A stretch of 64,000 bases of DNA from Novacetimonas maltaceti (lineage in GTDB: Bacteria > Pseudomonadota > Alphaproteobacteria > Acetobacterales > Acetobacteraceae): the NCBI RefSeq assembly GCF_002906255.1, contig NZ_POTC01000012.1, positions 24,993-88,992 of the forward strand. Reading direction: 5' to 3'. Below, in pieces: positions 8,085 through 17,482 of the stretch. Positions within the stretch are counted from its first letter, which is position 1; each line of letters begins with the position of its first letter. The notes under the pieces are model-generated. The model was given only the letters and a program-made list of their open reading frames with translations, was not told the DNA's origin and searched no databases. A program made the translations under genes and the position numbers.

Positions 8085-8477
8085 TTAAAACAGGATCAGG
8101 TTGATCGACAGCCCAAATAAAACCATGCTCCACAGGGTGACCAGGACCATCTTTCTCTTTATGACATTTCTGGACAGCAGGGAAATGAGGGGGTCATGAA
8201 ACTCCCTGAACGCTCTTTTATCCTTTTCCCGGTACAGTCCGTTATTTTCGCAGATCCCCACGGATTCCATCAGGAAAAGGCGGAACGCGCCAAGCTCGTC
8301 CTCCTTGTACAAGGTTTCCCTGTTGATGGAGATTGTCTTCGGACCACATCGTAATATACGCATGACGAATAAAAGATATTTATTTATCCCAAGATATTGC
8401 GAAGCCTCCACAGGGGAAAGAATGGCCTTCCTGGGAAAGCGTATCAGGCCTGTCGTGTCACCTTGAAACGAAGTCAT
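8085..8477 (-). CDS. Hypothetical protein: HTH-17-like N-terminus and C-terminal TM helix
   Basis: A 130-residue protein. The segment ILSPVEASQYLGINKYLL (about 19-36) looks like the first helices of an excisionase/MerR-like HTH_17 domain. The last 25 residues (KMVLVTLWSMVLFGLSINLIL) form a hydrophobic helix. An HTH tethered to the membrane would be unusual; alternatively the N-terminal likeness is coincidental. AT-rich codon use resembles the 7196-7582 gene. It ends 40 bp upstream of the DUF952 gene on the same strand and may be co-transcribed with it. Confidence 0.5.
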   Translation of the reverse strand: MTSFQGDTTGLIRFPRKAILSPVEASQYLGINKYLLFVMRILRCGPKTISINRETLYKEDELGAFRLFLMESVGICENNGLYREKDKRAFREFHDPLISLLSRNVIKRKMVLVTLWSMVLFGLSINLILF

Positions 8478-8594
8478 CGGAATGTTCTTTCCTTTGTGGT
8501 GAGGGGAGGGTGTGCAGGTCCACCTGATCTTTGGGGTTGGCGGTCATCATACATCGCCTGTGGCTTCAGCCTCAATCGGCACGCGGCATATATG

Positions 8595-8643
8595 TCCCGG
8601 CAGGAGGTCACGAGCGTTCGATCTCGACCCGGGAGTCTTTTTT
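8595..8643 (+). terminator. Rho-independent-type hairpin without an obvious upstream gene
   Basis: TCCCGG (8595-8600) pairs with CCGGGA (8629-8634), an inner stem CGAG/CTCG (8611-8614 with 8623-8626) adds stability, and TCTTTTTT follows. It points on the plus strand, but no plus-strand gene ends upstream; the three preceding genes run the other way. Confidence 0.5.
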
Positions 8644-8755
8644 CATGGCTGGCGGATGGCCGGTCTTGCTGGATATGAAGTCTTCATGCGGTGGCAGTCC
8701 CACATGAGCAAAAAAATCAAACAGAAAATCCAATCTTGTTTCCGTAAAGCAAGCA

Positions 8756-8782
8756 TTGACAGAAATATATTTTCAATCTAAT
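8756..8782 (+). promoter_or_regulatory. bcsAB: Candidate sigma70-type promoter for bcsAB-bcsC
   Basis: TTGACA at 8756-8761 followed 15 bp later by TCTAAT at 8777-8782, in the AT-rich block before bcsAB. The spacer is short for a strong promoter. It would give a leader of roughly 210 nt. Confidence 0.35.
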
Positions 8783-8999
8783 GGGAAAAATAAGGTGGTA
8801 TACTACTGAAAAATTTATATTCTGTTCTAGGGTTCTGAATGAATATCAGGCTTTCTTGGTGAATAATCATTATGAGATGATTGATTGTTATTTGGTAATG
8901 CGTTCCCGCGTGAATGTAAACCTGTAAGAATTTTCCTCCGGAATACCTCTGGTTTGTTCCTGAAACAGCATATTGAATACAGGATATAGTCCCAATTCC

Positions 9000-11900
9000 A
9001 TGATCTGGCGTCTCTTGAAGTCTCCTTTTGTTTCCGGGGTGCTGTTTGCGCTGCTGATGGCGGTGGTGTGCCTGACGTACCTGCCCCCTGATCGCCAGGC
9101 GTTCGTGGCGATCGGCGGTGCTGTCCTGTTTTTCCTTGTCCGCCGGCATAATGAACGCTGGTCGCGCTGCTTCCTGATGGTGCTTTCCCTCGTTGTGTCG
9201 GGGCGCTACCTGGTGTGGCGGTTCACCTCGACCCTCGACCTTGATGGTGCCTTGCAGACCATTCTGGTGCTGGCGCTGGCCATTGGCGAAATTTACACCA
9301 CCATTCGTGTCGGGTTCACGTATTTCCAGCTTGCGTGGCCCCTGCGGCGGCAGATCCATCCCCTGCCGGACGATCCCGCAACCTGGCCGGTCATCGACGT
9401 GTACGTCCCGACCTATAACGAGGATATTTCCATTGTCCGCACCACGGTGCTGGGCTGCCTGTCCCTGGACTGGCCCGCGGACAAGCTCAACGTCTATATC
9501 CTAGATGACGGGCGGCGGCCTGCATTCCGCGACTTTGCCATGCAGGTGGGGGCGGGCTATATCAACCGCGCGCAGAACATGCATGCGAAGGCAGGCAACC
9601 TCAATCACGCCATCAGCGTGACGACAGGCGACATCATCGCCATTTTTGACTGCGACCATGTGCCCGTGCGCGGGTTCCTGAAGAAGACCGTCGGGTGGAT
9701 GATCGCGGACCCCAACCTGGCACTGCTGCAGACGCCGCATCATTTCTATTCCCCCGATCCCTTCCGGCGCAACATGAGCAGGGGGATGGAGGTCCCGCCC
9801 GAAAGCAACCTGTTCTACGGGCTGCTGCAGGACGGCAACGACTTCTGGAATGCGACGTTCTTCTGCGGTTCGTGCGCCCTGCTGCGGCGCAAGGCCATCA
9901 CCTCGATCAACGGGTTCGCCACCGAAACCGTGACGGAGGACGCCCATACGGCCCTGCGCATGCAGCGCAAGGGGTGGGGGACGGGATACCTGCGTGAACC
10001 GCTTGCCGCCGGGCTGGAGACGGAAACCCTTCTCCTGCAGGTCGGGCAGCGCGTGCGCTGGGCGCGCGGGATGTTCCAGATGCTGCGCCTCGACAACCCG
10101 CTGTTTGGGCGTGGCCTGCGCCTGACGCAGCGGATCTGTTACATGGCGGCGGCGACGAACTACTTTTTCGCCATGCCAAGGATCATGTTCCTGATGGCCC
10201 CGCTGGCCTACCTGTTCCTGGGCGTCACCATGATCGCGGCATCGCCGTACGAACTTGCGGTCTATGCGCTGCCGCACCTGTTCCATACGACCATGACCAT
10301 GTCGCGCCTGCAGGGGCGGTGGCGTTACTCCTTCTGGAGCGAAATTTACGAATCCATGCTTGCGCCATTTCTGGTGCGCATGACGTTCGTCACCATGATC
10401 GCGCCGCACAAGGGCAGTTTCAACGTCACGGACAAGGGCGGCCTGCTGGACCGGGAGCGTTTCGACTGGCGCGCCTCCTATCCCGGCGTGATCATGGCCG
10501 TCATACTGGTGGTCGGCCTGTTCAGCGGTATCTGGGCGGCGATCGCCCATTACCATGAAACGCTGGTTTTCCGGGCGATGGCGGTCAATTCGATCTGGGT
10601 GCTGTTCAGCCTGATCATCGTCCTTGGCGGTGTGGCCGCCGCACGTGAGACGCGCCAGCGCCGCCGCAACCACCGCGTTGCCGCCACACTCCCGTTCAGT
10701 CTTGCGGACGGGGCGGGAGGGGTGTTCGCATGCCGCAGCGTCGATGTCTCGATGGGGGGCTGCCAGCTTGACGTGCCCGCCGGACTGCCGGTTGAGGTGG
10801 GGCAGGTGGTGTCGCTGGGCTGGTCGCTTGTAACCGGTCCGGTCACGATGCGCGCAACTGTCATCGCCCGGCGCGAGGGGCGGTTGCACCTGCAGTGGAT
10901 CATCCCCGGGATTGCGGCGGAAAGGCAGGTCGTGGGACTGGTGTTCGGCCGTGATGATGCCTGGGCGCAGTGGTCCGATTTCCCGCCGGACCGTCCCCTG
11001 CGCAGCCTCTACCTGCTTGTGGTCAGCATCTGTGCGCTGTTCCGCCCCTATCCCCGCGCGGAGGCGGCGACGCCCGTCCCGCAGGCCGCGGAAAAGAAGG
11101 CACCGCCCGAAGAGAAGCTGCCCGCCCGGCAGCTTGTCATCCCGCCGGACCAGAAGGTGACGATGCGCAATGTCGGCACGATGGTCATGCTGGCGGTGCT
11201 GTTCGTCCTTTCTGGCGGGGCGTGGGGTGCGTGCGCGGCACAGGCCACGCAGGGCGCGGACATCGCGGCGGGTCGCGACAATCCGGTCGTCGCCATCGAC
11301 GATGCGCACATGACCGTCGCGGATGTGGACGAGGTCTCGCGCCAGCCCGTCACACGTACGCGCACCCTGGCGGAAATACGGCCGGGGGAGGAGATGGTCC
11401 TGCGGGCAGGCGCACCGTTGCAGGGCCTGATCGCGAAGGTGGGGCGCGACGTCATCATCACGGCCGCGCACCTTGACGTTTCAGGGACCGCGCGCATGGG
11501 AAGCGCGGCAGGTCACGCGGCAGTCGCGGTCAGCATCAACAATCAGGATGTGGGCGTGATCTGTCCTGCGGCCGATGGAAGCTTCGGCCCGGTGGACCTG
11601 CCGGTCAGCACCATGTTCCTTGATACGCGCAACAGGATCAATTTCCGCCTGTTCATGCGTGGCCCCCAGCCGTCCGGGTATCCCGCACCGGCCTGCGGGC
11701 CGGATGCGCGCGGGCCGACCGGCACTGTGGCGCAGGTCACGGATCCCGCCACCCGGATTACGATTTCACCACAATCCACCCTGACGCTGACAACCGTCAG
11801 CCTTGTGCCGCACCGCCTGCTGTCGGCCCTGCCTTATCCGGTGCTCGACCCTGATGCGGCGCAGGCGCCGGTGGTGACCTTCGTCATGCCCGGCCTGTCC

Positions 11901-13466
11901 GATCCGGACATGCTGGCATCCGCGGGGATGCTGGCGTCATGGTTCGGGTTGCAGGCGCGTGACCGCCGCATCCATTTCAACGTGACGGATACCCTTCCAT
12001 CGCAAGGCAACGCGGTGGCCATCGGACCGGGTCTGCCGGGACCGTGGGGGGCCGTGCCGGCGGGGCCGGAACTGGCGGCCGTGCCAAACCCGCATGACAG
12101 GTTCGGCACGACACTGGTGGTGACCGGGCGCAGCATGGCGGAGGTCAGGATCGCGGCCCGGGCGCTTGCCCTTGGGGCCGAACATGACGCGGTGGGCGCG
12201 CACGCGCTAGCCCCGGTCCTCAATCCCCCCGCCCGGCAGCCCTATGATGCCCCCGGACTGGTGCGCACCGACCGGCCCGTCACCTTTGGCGAACTGGTCT
12301 CGACCGCATCCCTGCGCACCCACGGCCTGATGTCCGGGACGCTCCAGGTGCCGATCTCCCTGCCGCCGGACCTGCGGTCATGGCGTTCAAGGCCGTTCAT
12401 GGCGCGCCTGCAACTCCGCGCGCCCGAAGACGGGGTGCTGGACCGTGCGAAATCGCATGTCAGCGTGACGCTCAACGGGACATACCTGCATTCCTACCCG
12501 CTGGTGCCGTGGTCGCTCAACCCGTTCCGCGCACGTGGCGCGCCGGTGGAACATGACCTGGAACTGCCGGTCTGGAAGATGTCGCAGCATAACGAACTGC
12601 GCCTGTATTTCGATGTCCAGCCCCGGCACATGACGGAACAGGCGGCCATCGCCTCGCCCGATGTGGTCGAACTCGACCCGTCCTCGACGATGGATTTTTC
12701 GAAGTCGCGCCATTTCGCGGTGCTGCCGGATATCACGATGTTCGCGACCGCGGCCTTTCCCTTCTCCCGCATGGCGGACCTGTCGGAAACGACCGTGCTG
12801 CTGCCGCCGCACCCGGCGGCGGAGACCGTTGCGACATTCCTTGACCTGATGGGCTTTGCCGGGGCCATCAGCAGCTATCCCGTGACGGGCGTGGATGTCC
12901 GCACCACCGATATGCCGGTTGACGGGTCGATCACGGGCGATGTGCTGGTGGTCTCCACGCTGGACGGACTGGGCAACGCGCGGGCGGCCCTTGCCAATGC
13001 GGGGTATGTGCGTCACCGCTCCCTCCTCGAGCGTGTCGGGGCGCGGGTGATGCACCCGGACCGGGGCGCTGCCCCGCCGTCCTATGACCTGGCGGAAGGG
13101 GCGGTGGTGGCCGCGCAGTCGCCGTTCGTTGCGCACCGTTCCGTGGTTGCGGTGCTGGGGGCGACACCCGCCGCGCTGTCGGCCATGGTCCATGACCTGC
13201 GTGACCCGGCGCACATGGCGCGTTTCCAGGGGGATATGGTGATCCGCCACGGGGACCGCCTGGATGATTACCGCACCGGGGGGGTCTATACCGTGGGGAA
13301 CATGCCGGCATGGATGCTGCCGGACTGGTACCTTGGCGGCCATCCGCTGCTGCTGTGCGTGCTTGGGGTCATGGCCGCACTGTGCGGAACGTCATGCGCC
13401 ATGAAACTGCTGGGCGCACGCAGCAGGCGGCGCATCCTGAACGATGACCTGACGGGCGACCTGTAA
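9000..13466 (+). CDS. bcsAB: Cellulose synthase, fused BcsA-BcsB (third-type operon)
   Basis: A 1488-residue inner-membrane enzyme that polymerises UDP-glucose into beta-1,4-glucan and pushes it to the periplasm. The BcsA half has TM helices, then glycosyltransferase-2 motifs: DDG (about 169-171), DCD (217-219), FFCGS (about 287-291), TED (312-314) and QRVRW (350-354). A PilZ domain follows with RRRNHR (about 554-559) and DVSMGG (582-587), so c-di-GMP activation is expected. From about residue 720 it continues as periplasmic BcsB and ends in a TM helix before RSRRR. ATG 9000 is taken as the start; a TTG 27 nt upstream is in frame. Absence of bcsD, cmcAx and ccpAx and direct coupling to bcsC fit the bcsIII-type operon of Komagataeibacter rather than the main bcsI. 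Confidence 0.95.
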   Translation: MIWRLLKSPFVSGVLFALLMAVVCLTYLPPDRQAFVAIGGAVLFFLVRRHNERWSRCFLMVLSLVVSGRYLVWRFTSTLDLDGALQTILVLALAIGEIYTTIRVGFTYFQLAWPLRRQIHPLPDDPATWPVIDVYVPTYNEDISIVRTTVLGCLSLDWPADKLNVYILDDGRRPAFRDFAMQVGAGYINRAQNMHAKAGNLNHAISVTTGDIIAIFDCDHVPVRGFLKKTVGWMIADPNLALLQTPHHFYSPDPFRRNMSRGMEVPPESNLFYGLLQDGNDFWNATFFCGSCALLRRKAITSINGFATETVTEDAHTALRMQRKGWGTGYLREPLAAGLETETLLLQVGQRVRWARGMFQMLRLDNPLFGRGLRLTQRICYMAAATNYFFAMPRIMFLMAPLAYLFLGVTMIAASPYELAVYALPHLFHTTMTMSRLQGRWRYSFWSEIYESMLAPFLVRMTFVTMIAPHKGSFNVTDKGGLLDRERFDWRASYPGVIMAVILVVGLFSGIWAAIAHYHETLVFRAMAVNSIWVLFSLIIVLGGVAAARETRQRRRNHRVAATLPFSLADGAGGVFACRSVDVSMGGCQLDVPAGLPVEVGQVVSLGWSLVTGPVTMRATVIARREGRLHLQWIIPGIAAERQVVGLVFGRDDAWAQWSDFPPDRPLRSLYLLVVSICALFRPYPRAEAATPVPQAAEKKAPPEEKLPARQLVIPPDQKVTMRNVGTMVMLAVLFVLSGGAWGACAAQATQGADIAAGRDNPVVAIDDAHMTVADVDEVSRQPVTRTRTLAEIRPGEEMVLRAGAPLQGLIAKVGRDVIITAAHLDVSGTARMGSAAGHAAVAVSINNQDVGVICPAADGSFGPVDLPVSTMFLDTRNRINFRLFMRGPQPSGYPAPACGPDARGPTGTVAQVTDPATRITISPQSTLTLTTVSLVPHRLLSALPYPVLDPDAAQAPVVTFVMPGLSDPDMLASAGMLASWFGLQARDRRIHFNVTDTLPSQGNAVAIGPGLPGPWGAVPAGPELAAVPNPHDRFGTTLVVTGRSMAEVRIAARALALGAEHDAVGAHALAPVLNPPARQPYDAPGLVRTDRPVTFGELVSTASLRTHGLMSGTLQVPISLPPDLRSWRSRPFMARLQLRAPEDGVLDRAKSHVSVTLNGTYLHSYPLVPWSLNPFRARGAPVEHDLELPVWKMSQHNELRLYFDVQPRHMTEQAAIASPDVVELDPSSTMDFSKSRHFAVLPDITMFATAAFPFSRMADLSETTVLLPPHPAAETVATFLDLMGFAGAISSYPVTGVDVRTTDMPVDGSITGDVLVVSTLDGLGNARAALANAGYVRHRSLLERVGARVMHPDRGAAPPSYDLAEGAVVAAQSPFVAHRSVVAVLGATPAALSAMVHDLRDPAHMARFQGDMVIRHGDRLDDYRTGGVYTVGNMPAWMLPDWYLGGHPLLLCVLGVMAALCGTSCAMKLLGARSRRRILNDDLTGDL

Positions 13467-13470
13467 TACA

Positions 13471-16400
13471 ATGAGTCTGACCATGCTTGATGGGCCTTTT
13501 GTCCCGTGTCGCGTTTCCGTACCGTCCGCCCGCCGCCCCGTGGCATGGATGTGGGGGGGCATTGCGCTTGCCGGGGCCGTGTGCCTGTGCACGCCACCCG
13601 CATCCGCGCAGACGCCGGTGCGCTATGCCGAAGGCATCCTCGACCAGCAGATAGAGGAAGGGGCCTTCTGGATCCACCATGGGAACGATACGCACGCCCT
13701 GCATGCGCTTGAGCGCGCGTTGCGGATCGAGCCGGACAATCTGGAGGCGCGCCTCATGCTGGGCGCGGTTCAGGTGCACCAGAACGACCTTCCCGCGGCC
13801 CGTGCCACATTGCAGGCATTGCAGGCGCAGGGGGCGACGGCGCAGGCCGCGATGCTGCGTGGCTGGATCGGGCAGCCCCCCATCGACCCTGCCGCGCTTG
13901 CGAATGCCCGTGCCGTGGCCGACCATGGCAAGCCACTGCAGGCGACGCTGGCCTATCGCGCCGTTTTCCGCGACGCGCACCCGCTGCCGGAACAGGAACT
14001 GGAATATGACCGGGTCCTGTCGGGGTCGCTTCTGGGATATGCCGAGGCCACGCAGCGACTGCGTGCGCTTGGCGCGCTGCTGCCGCACGACCTTGAGGTG
14101 CGCATGGCCCTTGCGCAGGCGCTGAGCTATCGCCCGGCCTCCCGCCCCGCCGCCATCGAGGACATGCGCACACTGGCCACGTCATCCGCGACGCCGGACT
14201 TTATCCGTGACGAGGTGATGCAGTCATGGCGCAAGACGCTGGAATGGATGGGAACGGACCCGCAGGCGGAGCCGTATTACCGCGAATGGCTGTCGCTGCA
14301 TCCCGACGATGCGGAAATGCGCGCCCGTCTGGATACGGTGCAGGCCGCACGGGTAGAGGCTGAACGCATGGCGCTGGTGGGGCGGGGGTATCATGCGCTG
14401 TCGCATGGCGATCTGGACCAGGCGGAGGCGGATTTCCACAATTCCATGCAGTCCGATACCCCCCGGCCGGAAGCGCTGGAGGGGCTGGGCCTTGTGGCGC
14501 AGCGCCGTGGGGATACAAAGGCCGCGCGTACCTTCCTGACGCAGGCGCTGGGCCTTGCGCCGGGGAACGAAGGCATCCGCGCGGCCCTTGCCGGGCTGGA
14601 TGCGCCGGGCGGCGACCCGCAACTGGCGCGCATGTGGGCGCTGGTGGCGCATCACCAGTATGAGGAAGCATGGGCCATGCTGCCTGCCGTGGAAAAGGAC
14701 CATGGCAGGATTGTCGACACGGTCCGGGTGCGCGCCATCATCGAACAGTCACGTCACCAGTTGGGCAGCGCGGAGGCGGCATGGCGCGAGGTGCTGCGTA
14801 TGGTGCCCGGCGACATGCCTGCTGCGGCGGCCCTGTCCGACGTGCTGATCGAAGAGGGGAAGATCCGTGAGGCCGAGGGATGGGTCGCGCGGCTCAGGGC
14901 GGCGCGCTATCCCGGCGTTACGGGGCTGGAGGCCAGTGTGCTCGGTGCCATGGCGGAGATCGAGACGGACCCGCGCAAACGTGTCCTGCTGCTGGAACAG
15001 GCGGTGCGTGATGCCCCGCGCAATGGCTGGCTGCGGCTGCATCTGGCGCAGGCCCTGCTGACACAGGGGCAGGCGACGCGTGCACGCACGCTGATGGCGC
15101 CGCTATGCGGTTCCCTGCCGAAGACGGACGAGGACATGCGCATCTGTTTCGCCTTCGCCCTGCAGGATCAGGATATGCCCCGTGCCGATGCGCTGCTGGC
15201 GCACCTGCCGCGCGCGGACATCACCGCGCAGATGGCCGATGGCGTGGCGCAGGTGATGCTGTGGCACCGGATCAGCACCCTGCCACCGCAGGATGCGCAG
15301 GCGGTTGCGATGCTGGAGAGCATGTCCGTGGTGCCTGACCCCGAAGGGACGCACGCGCGCCTGGTGGTGGATGCAATGCTCAGGCGGCATGCGTCGGCCC
15401 AGGCCACGGCCGGGGTGCTGCAACGTGCCCTGGCACAGGATGCGGGGCATGTCACGGTGAACCAGAGCCTGTCCTACGCCGGCATGTTCATGCAGATTGG
15501 CGACCCCATGGCGGCGCAGCGGGTGCTTGATGCGCTGCCCTCCATCATGCAGGGCAGGCAGCTGACGCCTACGCAGGCGCGCGACCTGCATGACATGCGC
15601 AAGAGCCTTGCGATCGCGCAGGCCGACCATGATGACATTGATGGCCATCCCGACGCGGCGCGACGCCTGCTTGACCCGCTGCTGGCGCAAAATCCGGAGG
15701 ATGCCGACCTGCTTCTGGCCCGCGGGCGTGTCGAGGCCGCGATGCGCAGGCCCGTGGATGCGCTGGTTTATGACCGCCGGGCGCTTGCCATCCGTCCCGA
15801 TGACAGGATGGGCGAGGCCGCCCTTGCCCGGGACAGCCTTGCAGGTGGCCATGAACAGGCAGCGCGGGAGATGGCGCGCACGTTGCAGCAGGCCCACCCG
15901 CAATGGGGCGACACATGGGAAATCCAGGCCGAGATCGACGGTCTGGACGGTCGCGACCGTCGCCGCCTGCGCGATGTGCAACGTGCCCGCACACTGGACT
16001 GCACGCCCACGCGGGACGAGGATGATTCCACCGGCCACGGGACGCGTATCGATGCAGGCTGCGCCCCGTATCGCGTGCGTGCCGCCGATGAATGGCCCGA
16101 CATCAGCACCGGTTTCGTGCCCGGCATGGGGGCAGGCATGCCGGAGGTTTACCATTACGACCCGTCCCTGACCCCGGTGCAGGCGCTGGACCGGCAGGGG
16201 GACTACCTGTCGCGTGCGCTTGGGCCACAGGCTGACGGCAATCTGGAAATCCGTGACCGTTCGGGGCAGTCGGGGCTGGGCCACATGACAGTGGTCAATA
16301 TCCCCATGACCGCCACGCTGCCGTTTTCCTCCACCCAGCACCAGTTTTCCTTTTCGGTGATGCCCAGTGTGCTGATGTCCGGGGACCCGCTGGCGTCCAC

Positions 16401-17280
16401 GGGCACGGCGCTGCAATATGGCAGTGTCGCGGGTAATGGCGTGCGCTCCGGTTTCCATGTGCCTGCCGCCGTCGCGGGTGTCGCGCTGTCGGCGCATTAC
16501 CAGTGGCGGTGGGTGGCGGCCGATGTCGGGTCAACCCCGCTGGGGTTTGCCACGTCCAATGTCCTTGGCGGGATCGAACTGACGCCGCACCTGACCCATG
16601 ACCTGATCCTGCGCGTGACGGGGGAACGCCGCGCGGTGACCGACAGCCTTCTGGCCTATTCCGGGGCGCGGGATCCCGGCACGGGACGGATCTGGGGCGG
16701 GGTGACGCGCAACCGCGGGCATGGGCAACTGGAATGGTCGCAGCCGGGATACAACCTGTATGCCGGTGGTGGCTATGCGGTGATGCAGGGCACCAATACG
16801 GTGGCCAATCACGAGGCCGAGGCCGGGGCAGGTGGCTCCGCCCTGGTGTGGCACCGCCATGATGCGCAGCATCTGCGCCTTGGGCTGGACCTTGTCTATT
16901 TCGGGTATCGCCGCAATTCCTACTTCTTTACATGGGGGCAGGGGGGCTACTTCTCCCCGCATGCGTTCATGGCGGCGCTGATGCCGCTGACCTATGACGG
17001 GCATGCCGGGCGGTGGACATGGCTGTTCAAGGGCGAAGGCGGCTACCAGCATTATACCGAAAACGCGACCGCGATGTTCCCGCTGGGGGAGGGCGGGATC
17101 GCGGCAAGGCAGAAATATGCCGGGCAGTCGACCGGTGGCCTTGCGGGCAATGTCATGGCGCGCGCCATTTACCAGATGACCCCGTCATTGCGCCTTGGCG
17201 TGGAGGGGGGATATTCCCGTTCGGGAAGCTGGGATGAAGTCCACGGCATGCTCATGCTGCATTACGCGCCGGGGCACTGA
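13471..17280 (+). CDS. bcsC: Cellulose synthase outer-membrane/periplasmic export protein BcsC
   Basis: A 1269-residue protein starting 4 bp after bcsAB. An N-terminal signal peptide ends in PPASAQ (about residue 47). Then come many TPR-like helical repeats (for example HALHALERALRIEPDNLEARL near 70 and RTFLTQALGLAPGNEGIRAA near 355) that span the periplasm. The last 330 or so residues form the BCSC C-terminal beta-barrel, finishing with GVEGGYSRSGSWDEVHGMLM and LHYAPGH. It provides the exit channel for glucan made by the upstream synthase. The length matches BcsC of acetic acid bacteria (about 1300). No BcsD follows, so crystalline ribbon assembly is not expected from this operon. Confidence 0.93.
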   Translation: MSLTMLDGPFVPCRVSVPSARRPVAWMWGGIALAGAVCLCTPPASAQTPVRYAEGILDQQIEEGAFWIHHGNDTHALHALERALRIEPDNLEARLMLGAVQVHQNDLPAARATLQALQAQGATAQAAMLRGWIGQPPIDPAALANARAVADHGKPLQATLAYRAVFRDAHPLPEQELEYDRVLSGSLLGYAEATQRLRALGALLPHDLEVRMALAQALSYRPASRPAAIEDMRTLATSSATPDFIRDEVMQSWRKTLEWMGTDPQAEPYYREWLSLHPDDAEMRARLDTVQAARVEAERMALVGRGYHALSHGDLDQAEADFHNSMQSDTPRPEALEGLGLVAQRRGDTKAARTFLTQALGLAPGNEGIRAALAGLDAPGGDPQLARMWALVAHHQYEEAWAMLPAVEKDHGRIVDTVRVRAIIEQSRHQLGSAEAAWREVLRMVPGDMPAAAALSDVLIEEGKIREAEGWVARLRAARYPGVTGLEASVLGAMAEIETDPRKRVLLLEQAVRDAPRNGWLRLHLAQALLTQGQATRARTLMAPLCGSLPKTDEDMRICFAFALQDQDMPRADALLAHLPRADITAQMADGVAQVMLWHRISTLPPQDAQAVAMLESMSVVPDPEGTHARLVVDAMLRRHASAQATAGVLQRALAQDAGHVTVNQSLSYAGMFMQIGDPMAAQRVLDALPSIMQGRQLTPTQARDLHDMRKSLAIAQADHDDIDGHPDAARRLLDPLLAQNPEDADLLLARGRVEAAMRRPVDALVYDRRALAIRPDDRMGEAALARDSLAGGHEQAAREMARTLQQAHPQWGDTWEIQAEIDGLDGRDRRRLRDVQRARTLDCTPTRDEDDSTGHGTRIDAGCAPYRVRAADEWPDISTGFVPGMGAGMPEVYHYDPSLTPVQALDRQGDYLSRALGPQADGNLEIRDRSGQSGLGHMTVVNIPMTATLPFSSTQHQFSFSVMPSVLMSGDPLASTGTALQYGSVAGNGVRSGFHVPAAVAGVALSAHYQWRWVAADVGSTPLGFATSNVLGGIELTPHLTHDLILRVTGERRAVTDSLLAYSGARDPGTGRIWGGVTRNRGHGQLEWSQPGYNLYAGGGYAVMQGTNTVANHEAEAGAGGSALVWHRHDAQHLRLGLDLVYFGYRRNSYFFTWGQGGYFSPHAFMAALMPLTYDGHAGRWTWLFKGEGGYQHYTENATAMFPLGEGGIAARQKYAGQSTGGLAGNVMARAIYQMTPSLRLGVEGGYSRSGSWDEVHGMLMLHYAPGH

Positions 17281-17298
17281 ACCGGGTAACGGTGCATG

Positions 17299-17332
17299 AT
17301 TCACAGGTTTGCATGGCGGCAAACCTGTGAAT
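17299..17332. terminator. Hairpin after bcsC
   Basis: ATTCACAGGTTTGC (17299-17312) and GCAAACCTGTGAAT (17319-17332) form a perfect 14-bp stem with a 6-nt loop, 18 bp after the bcsC stop. There is only a weak T-tract after it (a CTGTCTTT stretch). Confidence 0.6.
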
Positions 17333-17482
17333 GGCCTGTCTTTACTGTCTGGAAACCGGGTGCCACGGATTGAGGCGTTTTTTCCTCCGGTTCATGGAAT
17401 GTCGCGCCTGATGACCGACGCGACTTTCAATGACCGGATCCGTAAAATGGGATCACACGGGCCCGTGCCATAACCGTCCAGC

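Larger units (their letters stand above)
8478..8999. other. Intergenic/leader region upstream of the cellulose operon, 522 bp
   Basis: Holds a hairpin with a T-run (8595-8643), a possible promoter (8756-8782) and an AT-rich leader before bcsAB. A small dyad AATCAT-N6-ATGATT lies near 8866-8883. No protein-coding frame here has family features. Confidence 0.6.

Noticed and set aside
8606..8634. tRNA gene near 8.6 kb
   Set aside because: Only a T-arm-like element is visible; there is no acceptor stem, D-arm or anticodon arm.
9501..11471. 656-codon open frame on the minus strand inside bcsAB
   Set aside because: It is antisense to the intact synthase, rich in Arg/His/Pro, and has no family features: a shadow of GC-rich codons.
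15103..16497. 464-codon minus-strand frame inside bcsC
   Set aside because: Same shadow effect; composition is unnatural and bcsC is clearly coding.
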